64,000 bases of DNA from Ignelater luminosus (Eukaryota > Arthropoda > Insecta > Coleoptera > Elateridae), in assembly GCA_011009095.1 (NCBI GenBank), contig VTPC01000474.1, positions 49,739 to 113,738 of the forward strand. The letters run 5' to 3'. Positions 48,590 through 60,519 of the stretch are shown piece after piece. The stretch's first letter is position 1, and every line of letters begins with the position of its first letter. Position numbers and translations under genes: made by a program. The notes beneath the pieces were generated by a model. The model was not told the origin of the DNA. It did no database searches and saw nothing but the letters and a program-made list of their open reading frames with translations.

Positions 48590-48685
48590 TGGTTAATAGC
48601 TGATATACTAATTGACGGCACAATGCAATCGACGCGTCGGTCACGTGCCGATCGAGCCATTATGTTTTATAATTTTACTATCAAG
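48590..48685. promoter_or_regulatory. Candidate regulatory island with nested dyads
   Basis: A GC-richer block containing CGGCAC and its inverse GTGCCG about 24 bp apart, enclosing the perfect palindrome CGACGCGTCG and a TCACGTG E-box. AATGCAATC within it resembles a C/EBP half-site. No open frame passes through. Regulatory function is inferred from motif density only. Confidence 0.3.
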
Positions 48686-51600
48686 CTTGAGTCACTTGAG
48701 TGAATTAATAATAGACTATTACAATCGTGTGAGGATTTCCTTAAACAGACAAGCAGTTTAATTTTCCTTAAAATAGCTACTGTAATTTCTTTTTCTATAA
48801 ATCAGCCGTGTGTTCGGTGACGAACAAAATTTTACGGTCGCCTCTTGGACTATTAGCTAAGTTGGAAATTATTCAAAACCACCTTTGAGGACTTTAACGC
48901 TGAATTCCTATTCCTCCTCTAACCATAGGTAGTCAAAGTATCAATCTGTTTGTCAAATAGAAAATGCTTTACAGTAATAACTACATAGAAAATTCCATTT
49001 TATTGTCTTCAGAAAACTAAGAAACTTAGAGTTAAATTCTAATACATGTTCACATGAATGTTTTGTTTTGTATGTCTGTAGCTTTGTTCACAAATTAGTG
49101 TATCTCCTGTTTCATTTTATAATACAAAATGGAAAACACGTTGAGGCGTTAGAATGTGCAAATCGTCAGCAAGATACAACCTATTTAACATCTGCAATCT
49201 TTCTTATGGAGAATTGCCATTTAAGAACAGATAAGCTTTTTCTCCGCAAGTGTACTAAAATCAAGTTGGTAATTACAACTTATTTGAATATTGTTTGAAA
49301 CTTGTTTAATACATGTAAATAAAGCAGTTACAATGCAATTTGTGCAAAAACACTCATCAAGCAATTATATTTGATTTTCCCTACGGGTAAGTGGATGGAT
49401 CAATTTGGAATTTACATACAGTGTTTACGTTAAAAATCACTAAATATGCACAAAAGCGGAAATCTTTTTTACACTTACCTGTAACAATCATCAAATGCAT
49501 GAAAGACGTTAATTTCATATTGTCTGCTTTTGACCCATATTTATTTTAAAAAACTGCAATTGCTTTTGCGTGTTTAAATGATCATTTACCATTGACGATT
49601 TGCATATACAGAACTTAACTTCTTCCTGAAAATTACCATAAGTATTACTACAGCTATTTAGATTTTTATGTAATATTTTATTATAAGTTTATTTTCACTT
49701 CCTGTGCGAATTAACAAAGATGGTTTCAAAATTACTAATGTTTCATTTCTTTTGGAAAGACATTCGTGACGCTTAGATTGCTATGGTGTCTATAAAATTA
49801 TACTGTACAGTCTGCGTTTTCAACCCTTCTATTTGCATATAATAGTAGCCCAAAAATCATGACCTATATTTACTAAAATACTCCGCCAGCTTGTTTTCAT
49901 TTTTTCCAAACTGCACGCATTAAATGTTACGGCGATGCAAGTTTCCTAGAAATTCAAAAGATTAACTGCATCATCTACTCATTTCGTTAATAATTTTATG
50001 CACGAAAGGTTATTCTAAAGTGACTGTGAAATTATCAAGGGCGTTCTTGGTACTTTGTGTATTAACGTGATGTGAAATTCCCAAACTTTGTTCTTATTTA
50101 TTTTGTTTCTTTAACTGGAAAGCTTACTAAAAGTAAGTTTACAATCGTTGCAAATACAATTTATAGAAGAAAGAGAACACAGAAAATGTGACTCAAAAAA
50201 CTGTGCGGTAGTGTCTAGTACTGTAGTTCTACTAACATTGCCTTCAATAAAATTCAACAAAGGAGATCTCATAGCAGGAATTAAAATTTCCCTTAGAAAT
50301 TGTGGAAAGCAAAGGTATACAGCAAAAATTCGTCTAAGCTACACTAAATGGATGTAAGTTTAAGTTTGGAATCCGGGAGAAATTCTTCGAGTCTGGGATC
50401 GAATTAACGGGAGCATATGACCTCAGTGGTTGGTGCCCAAAGTGAATAATACAACACAGCAAAAAATGATAAAAATTCCAGAGTAGATACTATCTGTATG
50501 TACAACTTGACAATCAATCAGTTTTATAGTGAATCAAAAAAAGAAATTTTCATTCGTTATTTCGATGGTTGCGTATTAAATAAGGATTTTCTCATTTCAA
50601 TAAAAAAATGTAGAAATATGGATGTAGACATTATCAGTATATACTACCCTCATGTTGTCAGATTGGAAAAACGGTTTGTCAGTGATTACTACAAAAGGCA
50701 GCAATGTTTCTGTTGCTAGATAACAATATTTACTGATACTGCTTAGTTTCAAATTTACATCACGTATTTGTCCCTTTAAAATATGCTTTTCTACGATCTC
50801 TAGTAAAAGACACTCTTTCCTTACAGCCGCGATTATTATATATTATGTAATATAGTTATACCCTGATGTCGAAAAAGTCAAAACCAAAGGTCTAAAAGAG
50901 TCTTTATATTTTATTTGGCTAATAAATACAATTATTCATTATTGGTGTTGTTTTAAGTCCCAACTATTATACTTTATAAGGCGCAATCTTTATTTTTGAA
51001 TCGCGTTCAATAGTAGAAATCTTCTATAAGGATTTTAGTGATGTTACTTAACTGGGCACTCTGTTGCGCTTTTGCATTACAACACTTCAGAAGCTAACTC
51101 TGTTTACACTCTCAAGTCTGTGCCTTGACAAAAAAATTATACCTGTTAGTTTCTTGCAAATTCATTTTGATTGGGGAACTAGGGACAGTAATCTCTTTTA
51201 GATTACTACTCTTAATGCTTAAACCATTAAGCTACGGAGGTGCTCCTAGATTATAGTTTGAGTATTCTACATAATTGCATTTCTGTAGTTTCATTCAAAT
51301 GGTTTTGAAGTTGAACGCATTGAGTATGGTTGTCTGGTTTTTATTTTTTGGAGTTGATCGGAAACGTCTGGTTCGTATGGGACGACAATTGCTTGTCGTG
51401 TGGTCTAGCTGTATCTTATCTTTACTTGTTATATCCTCTGTATTCTGGTTAATGTCGAACCTTAGGCAAAATCCATCCTTTCTAAAAGTCATAGTCTAAT
51501 CTAAATATGAGAGCTTTCAGGTATGCATTTGTTGTAAATCTATTTTCGTTCTTTGCTGGCTATTGATCCGATTTCACTTCTAATATGTGAAATCTATCGA

Positions 51601-54600
51601 AGGTCTTAATCTTCCAGCCCTATGCATGTCATCATATCTCAAATGTGCCGTCAACATATCTTTGCCACAACTTTAGTTTCTCTCGAGACTGAGATATTAA
51701 TTACTTCCCACTCAGACTTTTCCACGAAGATGTGACTCATGATTAAAGAAAATGATATATCCAATATAAGTTCACTGTGATATAAGGTGGCTCTGTTTTC
51801 CAATTTTAATAATATAGCATTGAATCTATCTGGTTTTGTACAAAAGCTCTTCAGCTGGTTCAAAAGAAATGTTCTCTTTGTGTATTCTTGGCCGGTCGTA
51901 CACATGCCCACCACACCATTAGTTTACTGTAATGGGGAATTAGTCTCTTGATTTAAGAGCTTTCTTTTGTTTGAATTATATACATCTGACATATCAAGTA
52001 ATCAAAAATGATTGATGACAGTTTGACTTTCTTCCGTTAACATTTCAGTGACTCAGTTGCTGGTGTCGCTAGTTGTCACTTAACCAGTCAATGCCGTTCG
52101 TGTTGTCATGTTAATTGTTTTTGTAATCGTCAGCTAAATCAAGGCTGTAGTGCTATCAACTTTTAAAATTTTTTTGTTTTACGGAAAATTCAAACTATTG
52201 TCAATCAGTGGGGATCATTTGGTATTTTTCGTTCTATTGTTACATGAGATCTTAAGAGAGGAATCTGAGTATGATAAGTCTCACTATCTATAACCACAGT
52301 TGCATTGCCTGTGTAAAGATGGATGTTGCAAGCTGCCTTTACTATAGAGTTGTGACAATATGCTATAAAGAGAAAGACTTGCAAAAATCATAGGCTAAAT
52401 ACTTCAAAATACTGCGTATTATTCTAAAACTACAACAAATCTAACGAAACTAGAACAAGCAGAGATGATTCAGCTAAACTACAACAAGCAGTTGCCATTC
52501 GGTGTGTACTAATCAGAAACAGATAAACATACGTAGTACATTTAAATTTTCGCTTAGAGCAAATCATCAAAATCAAATCCAACAAGAATGATCAAGTGAC
52601 AAAAAAAACTATGTCTAAAATGTTTCATGTGAGTGTAGCAGTTATACGTAGGTGAAACAGGTAGACTACTACGAATCAAATCCCAAAAACCCAAGAGCAG
52701 GGTATCAGATGAGGACCTATCGCATCCAGTGGAATAATGCACGAGATACCAAAGAATGTACATAAAAAGTGCTAGTAGAAAAGCTAATAAGCGGGGCAAG
52801 CTTAGAGGTTAAATCTAATTATGTAGATAAATACTGTCTGAAGAATTATCTATAGTACACAACTTAACAAATGGAAATCGGCTGCGCAACTTTTAGATAG
52901 TAGGGCTGATTATCTCTAAGAAGAAAATAGAAGTAAATGATTATGTTATAAAGTGATAATTCTTTGAGACATACTCGCAGAATCTTTACCTTGGTGTACC
53001 GTATATTGCGTCAATATGTGTATCTAAATTGCTGTTGATAATTTACCCATCTTTTTATGAGTTTTCCAAAACTTCTACAAGATATTGATGTTCACCTATC
53101 TGTATGCCATGCCAAAAGCATTTTTGACATTCTTCGTCCTTAACTGCTAGTCAAAGTTTGTAAATCTGAGCTTTCAATCTTAGATTAGACGTTGACTATA
53201 AACAGTTTCTGGCTTTTGATATAAGCAAGCAAGCAAGATGGAGAATCTTGAAGAGTCATAAAAGGTGAATTAATCAATATCTTTTAAAGGATCATGTTTA
53301 AATCGAAGAGGTCTATTTTTAATAATTGAGCAAACAGAACAACAGATGAAGAAATCCAAGACCCGATAACAGCCTAGTGACATCCTCTTGTTGGAGAATG
53401 TTGAAGAAAAGTAATTTTGCAGTGGTTTTGGAACACTTGCTTGATACACACACCATACACTTGTCGTTGGCGTCAATCGAAAACAAAAAGAGTAAATAGG
53501 TACATCAGAAAGATAAAAATCACGCAAAAGTGTTTAAGTAACATTACCATCACTGTTCAACAAAATGATAATTAAAATTTATCTTTGTGATGCTGGTGCT
53601 TTTTTTTATTCAAGTGCACTAAGAGTTAAAAGTACAGGACAACTACAAAGCAAGTAAAAAATAATATTGCTCTTATCGTCACATTTTCTACGGCCCAAAT
53701 CTTAGGATGATTGTCAGCGATGAATAACGCTGCAAAGATCTTCTCAACAATTGACAGTCTGGAATCTACCCAAGTAGTTTTACACCCACTACAGTCTTTT
53801 AAATCTAAACTACTGACCTGTCATGGCAGCGGTAATAATCATGAGGAAATATTTAATTTTTGATACCCGACTAGTGGAGTGATGATGATTTGAAGTTGAC
53901 ATCCGATTCAGGAAAAAAAGAACGAAGTTCTGGATTACGAAACGACTGGTAATGGGAATAATCTTTTATTGCAAACTAAACCCTTTTATAGAAAGATCTT
54001 AGCAAATCTTACCAAGCATATCATTTTGACAAACCATTTGAATCTACTTATAACTGGAAGAAGTACAAAAAAGAAGAGCAAAATGCTCATTTATTCCATT
54101 TACGATTTAAGAAGAAATCTTCTAGAATAGTTTTGGACTCTCAGATTATAGACTTTTATCACTCCATCAGCTCTGCTGTAATTATTTCTGCTATCACACA
54201 GTTTTAATATAAGAAAATTTTGTTTTATTAGTAGAAACCAATTTTTGGAGATTGTTAAGCAATCAAAAGTTTTACTTTCTTGTCATTTTTTAATTTCCTT
54301 CGACGTTTGAAAATCTCCCAATTTTTACTTTGTTACTATTTATATTTTTATTAGTTTAGTGTATACTACAGTTACTAAGAGAACGCAGTAATTTAAGCGC
54401 AACTTAATATAATGATCACTGTATTTACCCAACACAACTTAATTTTTTGTTATCCTTATGTTTTTCAGAGACTCTTTAGTACTTGTGTACATTTCGAAAT
54501 TTCAAGACAAAAAATTAAAAGCGCTGTAATTGCAGTGTACGAATATTGTACCTTTTAATTTCGTTGGACGAGTGGTTTTAAATAAGATAATTAGTATGTG

Positions 54601-54639
54601 GTGTAAAATGAGCAATATATTTTGATCGGTGTATTTAGC
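48686..54639. other. Long AT-rich stretch, unassigned ORFs only
   Basis: The minus-strand frames at 51295-51492, 51651-51914, 52554-52799 and 53270-53527, and the plus-strand frames at 49068-49298, 50148-50357, 50498-50719 and 51275-51499, have no motif I recognise and mostly non-ATG starts. The block 51300-51910 on the minus strand has several adjacent frames with moderately complex residues and may be a decayed retroelement. I could not identify it. Confidence 0.35.
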
Positions 54640-54890
54640 TGGTGGCTATGGAGTCACCTGCCGCCCTCGCTCTCCGTAATGATACCTGCCAGAAGTGGGG
54701 CATACATTACCCTACAGATACATAATTAAGTGGCGATCGTCCGATGTTTCACACCTACCTTCGGGCGAAACATCCCATGATCGTGTCCAAGTTACGTACT
54801 GTATTGTCTGTCTACCACGCAAACCACAATCGTGATTTGAGCAGGAAATTGTTTAATTATAATTAGCATTACCTATCATACCATTACGTA
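54640..54890. promoter_or_regulatory. Candidate enhancer-like island
   Basis: A ~250-bp higher-complexity block without an open frame. It contains a 17-bp inverted repeat (54734-54783), AACCACAA (Runt-type word, near 54825) and TAATTATAATTAGCATTA near 54859, typical of homeodomain binding words. It looks like a conserved non-coding element; only comparison with related genomes could confirm it. Confidence 0.35.
54734..54783. repeat. 17-bp inverted repeat, 16-nt spacer
   Basis: CGATCGTCCGATGTTTC (54734-54750) and GAAACATCCCATGATCG (54767-54783) pair at 13 of 17 positions, including a continuous GATGTTTC/GAAACATC. It could be a dimeric protein-binding site or a short hairpin. Confidence 0.6.
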
Positions 54891-57230
54891 CCATATAAAT
54901 TGTATGGTGTATGTAATTACGATACATAAAGTTTCATTAAAGATACGCATTTTAAATTATTTTTGACAAAGTAACGTATTTAGTAGCTCAAATTTTGTTT
55001 TTAAATAATTTATATTTCGTTTTTATCTACTTTTAAATGTTCTTTCTTAAAGATATAATTGGGAATTTGTTCAAAGTAACTTTAAAATGTATCACCCTAA
55101 AGGAGCTTATATTCGTCGAAATCAATATTGTATGTTATAACTTAGAACTATAAGCTATAACTGCCTTATCTCAAAAATTCAAAAAAAAGTTTGTCTCTAA
55201 TCTTTAAAATGGGTTTTCCTTCTTATCGTCATTTATACAAAAAAAATCTAAATGTTGGAAATTATGTAACATTTTTAAGGACGACTGCATAACTAAAATT
55301 TTTATGACTTCATTTTGAGTAACCACTGGTTAAAGAAAAGTCTCATTTTAAGTTATCAGGTAACGTTTGTCTTCAATTTAAGTCTTGATGAAATCAGATA
55401 GAAAATACAGTAACGTTGTGAGATATTAGGAGATAATAGTTTATCTTGATTATTTTATCATGATCTATTATTTTATCTCTTTGGTTCGCGAACGAACTCG
55501 TCAGTATCTTAGCAACCGGTTTGCAGAAGAACAGAGTTAAACGAATTAAGGAGATTTAGTTTAAAAAGATACTTCCATGCTCTCTTTCTAGAAAAATCAA
55601 AACAAAATTTAAGCATTTACCATAGATCTTACTCGTACATTTTCTTACCTTCTACCTTACCTCAAACCTGGAGAAAGCAATCAGCAAAGTGCGTTTTAAA
55701 AAGTAATAGTGGTTGAAACAAGTCTAAAATATAGGTGGCAGAAGACCTACGTGAAGCCAGCAACCGCAAGTAGCAACCAATTCTCCGATGACTGTCAAAT
55801 ACCATAAACCTACAAAACTATAGACTGTTACTCGATACCTACTAGAATGTGTGTCTAAGCAACGGTCTATCGTACTACACTCGAAAACTATAGAATGCCC
55901 CTCAATATCGAGTTGTAAAACTTAGATTCCTTTCAACAGAGGTTATCGGAGTGAAACTCACTCCCGAAAGCTAATACACCGGTATTATGTCTGAGGAGCA
56001 ATCTATTCCACTTTCTCACTAGGCTCAAAAAATACGGTGTATCGTCTACCTTCAAACCCTAAAAGTTGCAACAGAGCTTTGTGCAGAAGTAGGTCAGAGC
56101 GCCTTTTGGATGCCACGTTGGCGCCTTTGCAGTTGGGGGCGAGTTTCACTCTGATAATTCTGTTGCAAGAAATCTATGTTTAAAGTTTAATGATCCATAG
56201 CACACTGTATTTATTTAGCCTATTGCGAAAGTGGAACAGACCGCCCCTTAGAGACAACGCTGGTAATTGATACCTCTATATTAATCTCTGTTGTAGGACA
56301 TTAAATTTCTACAGTAAAGGATACACTCATAAATTGTATCTTTTGAGAGTATATCGCTTCTTAGACACACATTTTAGTAGGTATCGTGTTAGAGTCTAGT
56401 TTTGTATCTTGTATTCGGCAGTCATCGGAGAGTTGGTTGCTACTCGTGATTGCTTGCTACACGCAGATTGGTAGGAGATAAGTTTTTTTTGTTAGACTTT
56501 GACTAGTTCTAGGTGTCTTATAAGAAACGTAACAGTAGCAATATATAAAGACAGTTACCAGGAAGGGTACAGTTCGAAAGTTATTAACCTGGAAGCTTTA
56601 CAATAAATAATATAGTTTTCATTGGGTATGCCGCAAATCGATATACCATTCTATAATAACATTATTTCAAATGGAATGTTTCACTTCTTCACCATAACAA
56701 AACTCTTCTATTAAAGTATATCAAGTATTTGGGATAAGCCCACAGTTAACAAGTCGTAACATCTCTCAGCTTGTAATCGGCGCTTTGATCAACTTGTCTT
56801 CTTTTGGGAATGAACCAAGATTCTAATCTGTGACAAAAACAAGGTTCTTAGCACAAAAGGTACAATTATTAAGTTAACACTATGAGGACACACCCTAAAT
56901 CAGTTTTCGAAAATCACTAAATTATCCTTTCACCTAGTAGACCAGTACACTTCTGTAGAACAAAAACTGTAGTAATCTTCAGAAAAATCTTTTTTATTGT
57001 TTTGACTATGATGGCTCTTACAGTTACAATATAAAAGAAGCTGCAAAATATCTTGCCTTTGAACCATAAGACACTATTGCTTTTCCAAATATTTGCAACA
57101 GCTATAATGACAGACCTTTATAAGTTGATAAGGCCTTTGCTATACATAAGATTTTGCATTTGCAATTATTTTTAAACTTATCAAAATATATTAAGTGGCC
57201 AGAGGATACTGAATCTTTTGCAAAAGTATA
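54891..57230. other. Unassigned sequence
   Basis: AT-rich to about 55640, then of mixed composition to 56500, with repeated words such as ACTATAGA and TCGATA. No gene or defined repeat unit could be set out. Confidence 0.3.
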
Positions 57231-57406
57231 AGGTGCTCTATAAAAAAATAGAAGGATGGTGTGTCACGTTTTATGGAATATCATGTACAGTTTAAAATAA
57301 TTTTAAGGCAGAAGCAATTGTTTTGTGCAGCTTTTTTCAGTAACGCGTCTCGAATTTTTAAAAATAACTACGCTGTTCTCTCTTCACAGTTTGTTGGAAC
57401 ACCCTG
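57231..57406. mobile_element. 176-bp MITE, CAGGGTG-type ends
   Basis: The right end reads GGAACACCCTG, followed by TATA (57407-57410). The left end AGGTGCTC follows TATA (57227-57230) and is a slightly eroded match to the inverse. The TIR match is only about 10 bp, so the left border is tentative. It lies 10 bp from the next MITE. Confidence 0.45.
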
Positions 57407-57416
57407 TATACTTATA

Positions 57417-57713
57417 TCAAGTGCTGAATCGGCGAACGCAACATAGGAAATCCCATGCTAATTTTAAAATGTTTAGATATTGATTAGATATTCGAGCTTG
57501 CTGGGTTGCTGTGCACATACACGTACATTTCTTTAAATATCTTCTAATTGAATTATCATAAAATGCTGAAATTGCTCAGTGTATATCACCTTGCAATACC
57601 CTTCAAAAAACCTGAATAAAGTTTAGTGCTAAAATAATTAGGGGAGCCAGTATCTAAACATTTTAAATTTAGCATGAGATTTCCTATGTTGCATCCGCCG
57701 ATTCAACACCCGG
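57417..57713. mobile_element. 297-bp MITE with 64-bp TIRs
   Basis: The two arms (57417-57480 and 57650-57713) are inverted copies matching at about 55 of 64 positions, including GCAACATAGGAAATC and TTTAAAATGTTTAGATA. TATA flanks both sides (57413-57416 and 57714-57717). The right terminus in element orientation, CCGGGTGTTG, resembles the CAGGGTG ends elsewhere in the window. No coding content. Confidence 0.85.
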
Positions 57714-57717
57714 TATA

Positions 57718-57994
57718 ACTATACTATACTATTAGTAGTTTTTGTCGGTAAATGTTTATTGTTTAACGAAATAATCAGGTTTTCAGTTTTTTATTAGTTG
57801 TGAAGAACTTTCTATTCTTTTATATTTGTTTGTGGGTACATCCACACAAGCACTGATTTAATTCCTCCTACGACACGTAAAACTGAAAACTTTTTCTTTT
57901 GCTTATTTATGTTTTGAGGTATCTATTGTTTATTTCTCATTACATAACGATTAAATAAAAAAGAAGTCAAGTATGTTATTGTAAATTAAATATT
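57718..57994. other. AT-rich sequence between MITE and gene 3' end
   Basis: Nothing recognised. It lies downstream of the poly(A) signal of the minus-strand exon at 58.1 kb. Confidence 0.35.
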
Positions 57995-58000
57995 TTTATT
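57995..58000 (-). promoter_or_regulatory. Poly(A) signal for the 58.1-kb terminal exon
   Basis: AATAAA on the minus strand, about 140 nt beyond the stop codon of the exon at 58142-58229. A second AATAAA lies at 57954-57959. Confidence 0.5.
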
Positions 58001-58141
58001 GTGGTGAACAAGCAATAAAATTATTATTTACATGAATGAAATGTTCAAAATAGACACTTACTTAAAAGAGTTGATTCTTGAACACACACGTAACTAATTA
58101 TAGACAGCATGAAAGAGCATTTCACCTGTTGACCCGCCCCA

Positions 58142-58229
58142 TCACATTGTGTACAGATAAAGCTCGCCCGGGTCGTAATTGAAAGCGCCCACGCGCACCT
58201 GCAGATCCTCGCCGTAGGCTTTAACATCC
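58142..58229 (-). CDS. Terminal coding exon of an unidentified host gene
   Basis: Minus-strand exon after a strong acceptor (TTTATTTTATTTTTTAG). After one base of a split codon, the frame reads DVKAYGEDLQVRVGAFNYDP and then GELYLYTM, ending at TGA (58142-58144). Third codon positions are strongly GC-biased (about 17 of 24) in an AT-rich setting, which marks this as the coding frame. The 3' untranslated region runs AT-rich to AATAAA at 57995. I do not recognise the protein. No membrane segment or catalytic motif is visible in the 28 residues. Two internal donor-like sites exist (CTGCAG/GTGCGC in the exon and AACAG/GTGAAA after the stop), so alternative splicing to downstream exons is possible. 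Upstream exons were not found in the remaining 5.8 kb. Confidence 0.6.
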
Positions 58230-59239
58230 CTAAAAAATAAAATAAATGTGCTATGTGCACAGTCGGTTTGTAAATGCTACATACAGAGTTACAGATAAAT
58301 ACACCTTTGATAATACTAGTCTATTCTTTTAAATACAATAATAACCAGTGAAAAATCTCGACATCCATCTAGGTACAAGTTACCATTTAATCAGTAGCAC
58401 ATATGCACAGTAGGCGTGGATATAGGGTAACTGGTTTAGCAGTCTAAAATCCTATAGGCTCTATATCTGCGTTAACACTGCAAAAGAATGAAAGACAGAT
58501 TGTTTACAGAATTTTGAATTTTTTTTTGACTGTACTATAATAAAATTAAGTAGCCAAAAACTAAAGACATATACTTTCTGTTTCAAATGGTTCGAAATTT
58601 TATCTGGTCTTGCGTAATAGTATTTACCTGGGCTGTTGCATCTTTATATAAAGTTGTATGTAAATCCTAAAGTTTTAATTGTACTTCTCTCGTTTTTGAT
58701 GCTCTAAGTCTGTCAAATATTTCATGTTTCAACCAACCTGCGCTTTGCAAACTTAAGTCGTCGCCTAAGTCTACTGCCTAACATTAGAAGATTGACTTTA
58801 AGTAAGGCGTGATACCATATTGTTATAAAGGATTTAAGAAAACGCAATGTTACCTTTGGTTTCATTACTCGTGTTGCTTTGTGAGAAGGATTGTGTCCAA
58901 AATGAACTTTTAGTGTCTGATGCCATCTTTTCTCAATTCGTGCATAGCATTAAATCAGACACCTTTACCTCTAGCCCATTCAAGAACTTAATTTGTAGAT
59001 CCTGACTGTAATTAATACCATCAAAAAACAAACGTGGTAAGACAACAATCCTAATTCGCCCATTCTGATGAATCCCACAACTAACAGATACCATGTCAGG
59101 TTCGATCTAAACCTGATCTGATACCGTTAATTAAGAGAGAACTTTTCTGCTCCTTTAAATGGACAGAGATAATTATAAAGTTTATAGCAACATTATTAAT
59201 AGGCTATGATTATATAACCAAGCATTCTAATACTATATA
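58230..59239. other. Probable intron, nothing recognised
   Basis: Sequence upstream (minus-strand sense) of the terminal exon. It has no open frame or repeat until the mariner fragment. Confidence 0.35.
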
Positions 59240-59870
59240 ACACATGGGCTGAAAAGTCCCAGGCCTAACAAAGAAAACACGGTTTTTTTTGTTCAAAATT
59301 AGCTTTATTCATCAACGTAATTTCCATCAAGAACAACGCAATCATTCCAGCGCCGCTCTAACATTTCAATACCACTTTTGTAGAACGATTTATCTTTTAC
59401 CTCAAAATAGGACTCAGTTTTAGCGATAACCTCTTCATTCAAGCAAAATTTCTTATTGGCAAGCATTTTTTTTAGGTCTGCGAACAGCCAGTAGTCGCTG
59501 AAAGCCAAATCTGGCGAACACGGTGGATGTGGGAGCAATTCGAAGTTCAATTCATGTAGTTTTGCCATTGTTTTGATTGACTTGTGACACGGTGCGTTGT
59601 CTTGATGAAACAAATTTTTTTTCTTTGCCGTATGCGGTCGGTTCTTTGCAATTTCGGCCTTCAAACGCTCCAATAACGCTATATAATATTCACTGTTGAT
59701 GGTATTTCCCTTCTCAAGATAGTCGATGAATATTACACCACGCACATCCCAAAATACCGAGGCCATAACCTTTCCAGCCGATTGTTGTGCTTTCGGTCGC
59801 TTTGGACGAGGTTCACCAGTTGCTGTCCACTCAGATGACGATCGTTTTGATTCCGGAGTGAAGTGATGGT
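59240..59870 (-). mobile_element. 5'-truncated irritans-type mariner
   Basis: The 3' half of a Himar-like mariner on the minus strand. Its 3' terminus, ACATGGGCTGAAAAGTCCCAGG (59242-59263), follows TA and resembles irritans-type terminal repeats. Homology to the transposase stops at about 59870, where unrelated sequence begins. No second terminal repeat was found up to 60.5 kb. Confidence 0.85.
59305..59870 (-). pseudogene. Himar-like mariner transposase, C-terminal half
   Basis: DD34D transposase fragment of about 188 codons, open without interruption from HHFTPES (59863-59868 encodes HH) to the stop at 59305-59307. The longest ATG frame is 153 codons (59766), but homology extends in frame upstream of it through EWTATGEP and SAGKVM. 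The first catalytic Asp (in the DETW motif) and the whole DNA-binding half are gone. The second (HQDNAPCH) and third (FSDYWLF) Asp remain, separated by the normal 34 residues. The block before the third Asp is changed (PPCSPDLAFSD in place of PPYSPDLAPSD). The C-terminus, RRWNDCVVLDGNYVDE, is intact. Sequence similarity is clearly to the irritans subfamily and not to the mariner at 14.9 kb. Confidence 0.9.
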
Positions 59871-60519
59871 ATTTGTTAAGCCTGAGATCACAATAGGCTC
59901 CGATCGAGACATTTTATGTTGTTGCAAAACAACTGCTAAATTAACAAAATACCAGTTCCACAAGAAGCTCTTTACATTCTACACACAGCAATTGCAACCA
60001 AGGTGTATAATGATGATACACCATGGTTTCCAAATTATAAAAGCGCAGTAAATAAGCTGGTCTAACTCAGAGCGGTTTTATTTCCATATTGCTGTACACT
60101 TTAATCATATCGTTACTTTTCAGCTTTTCTTTTCAACCTATCCTTATTATTATTAAGTGGAAAAACCATGTGTTGCCATAAAATGCATTTATTTTTGCCA
60201 AGGGAAGAAAACTTTGTGGTAGAAATCTAGACATCGTGTTAGTTGTTGATATGGAATTTTTTTGCAAGGAAGTCATTTTGCTGAGTCAACAGACATACGT
60301 TTAAATATTTGCTTTGACAATGACAATAATTAAAAAGGCAGAATTTGGCTTGATCCGGGAAACTAAACGAAAATTTGGTAAGTTGATAAAAAGGCAAAAA
60401 CCAATAAGAGTAAAAAACTAGGAAAATGAAGATAACTAAAAAGACATGCAAGATGGTGCATCTTAATGTGTTAAAAGCATAATCACTGCACCAGAAATAA
60501 TTAAAAAAAACTCACAAAA
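59871..60519. other. Unassigned sequence between two mariner relics
   Basis: No recognisable motif. A hydrophobic frame at 60239-60451 (minus) starts on a non-ATG codon and is not convincing. Confidence 0.35.

Noticed and set aside
54708..54730. TACCCTACAGATACATAATT resembles miR-10.
   Set aside because: The seed region differs (ACCCTAC, not ACCCTGT) and no fold-back arm is present.
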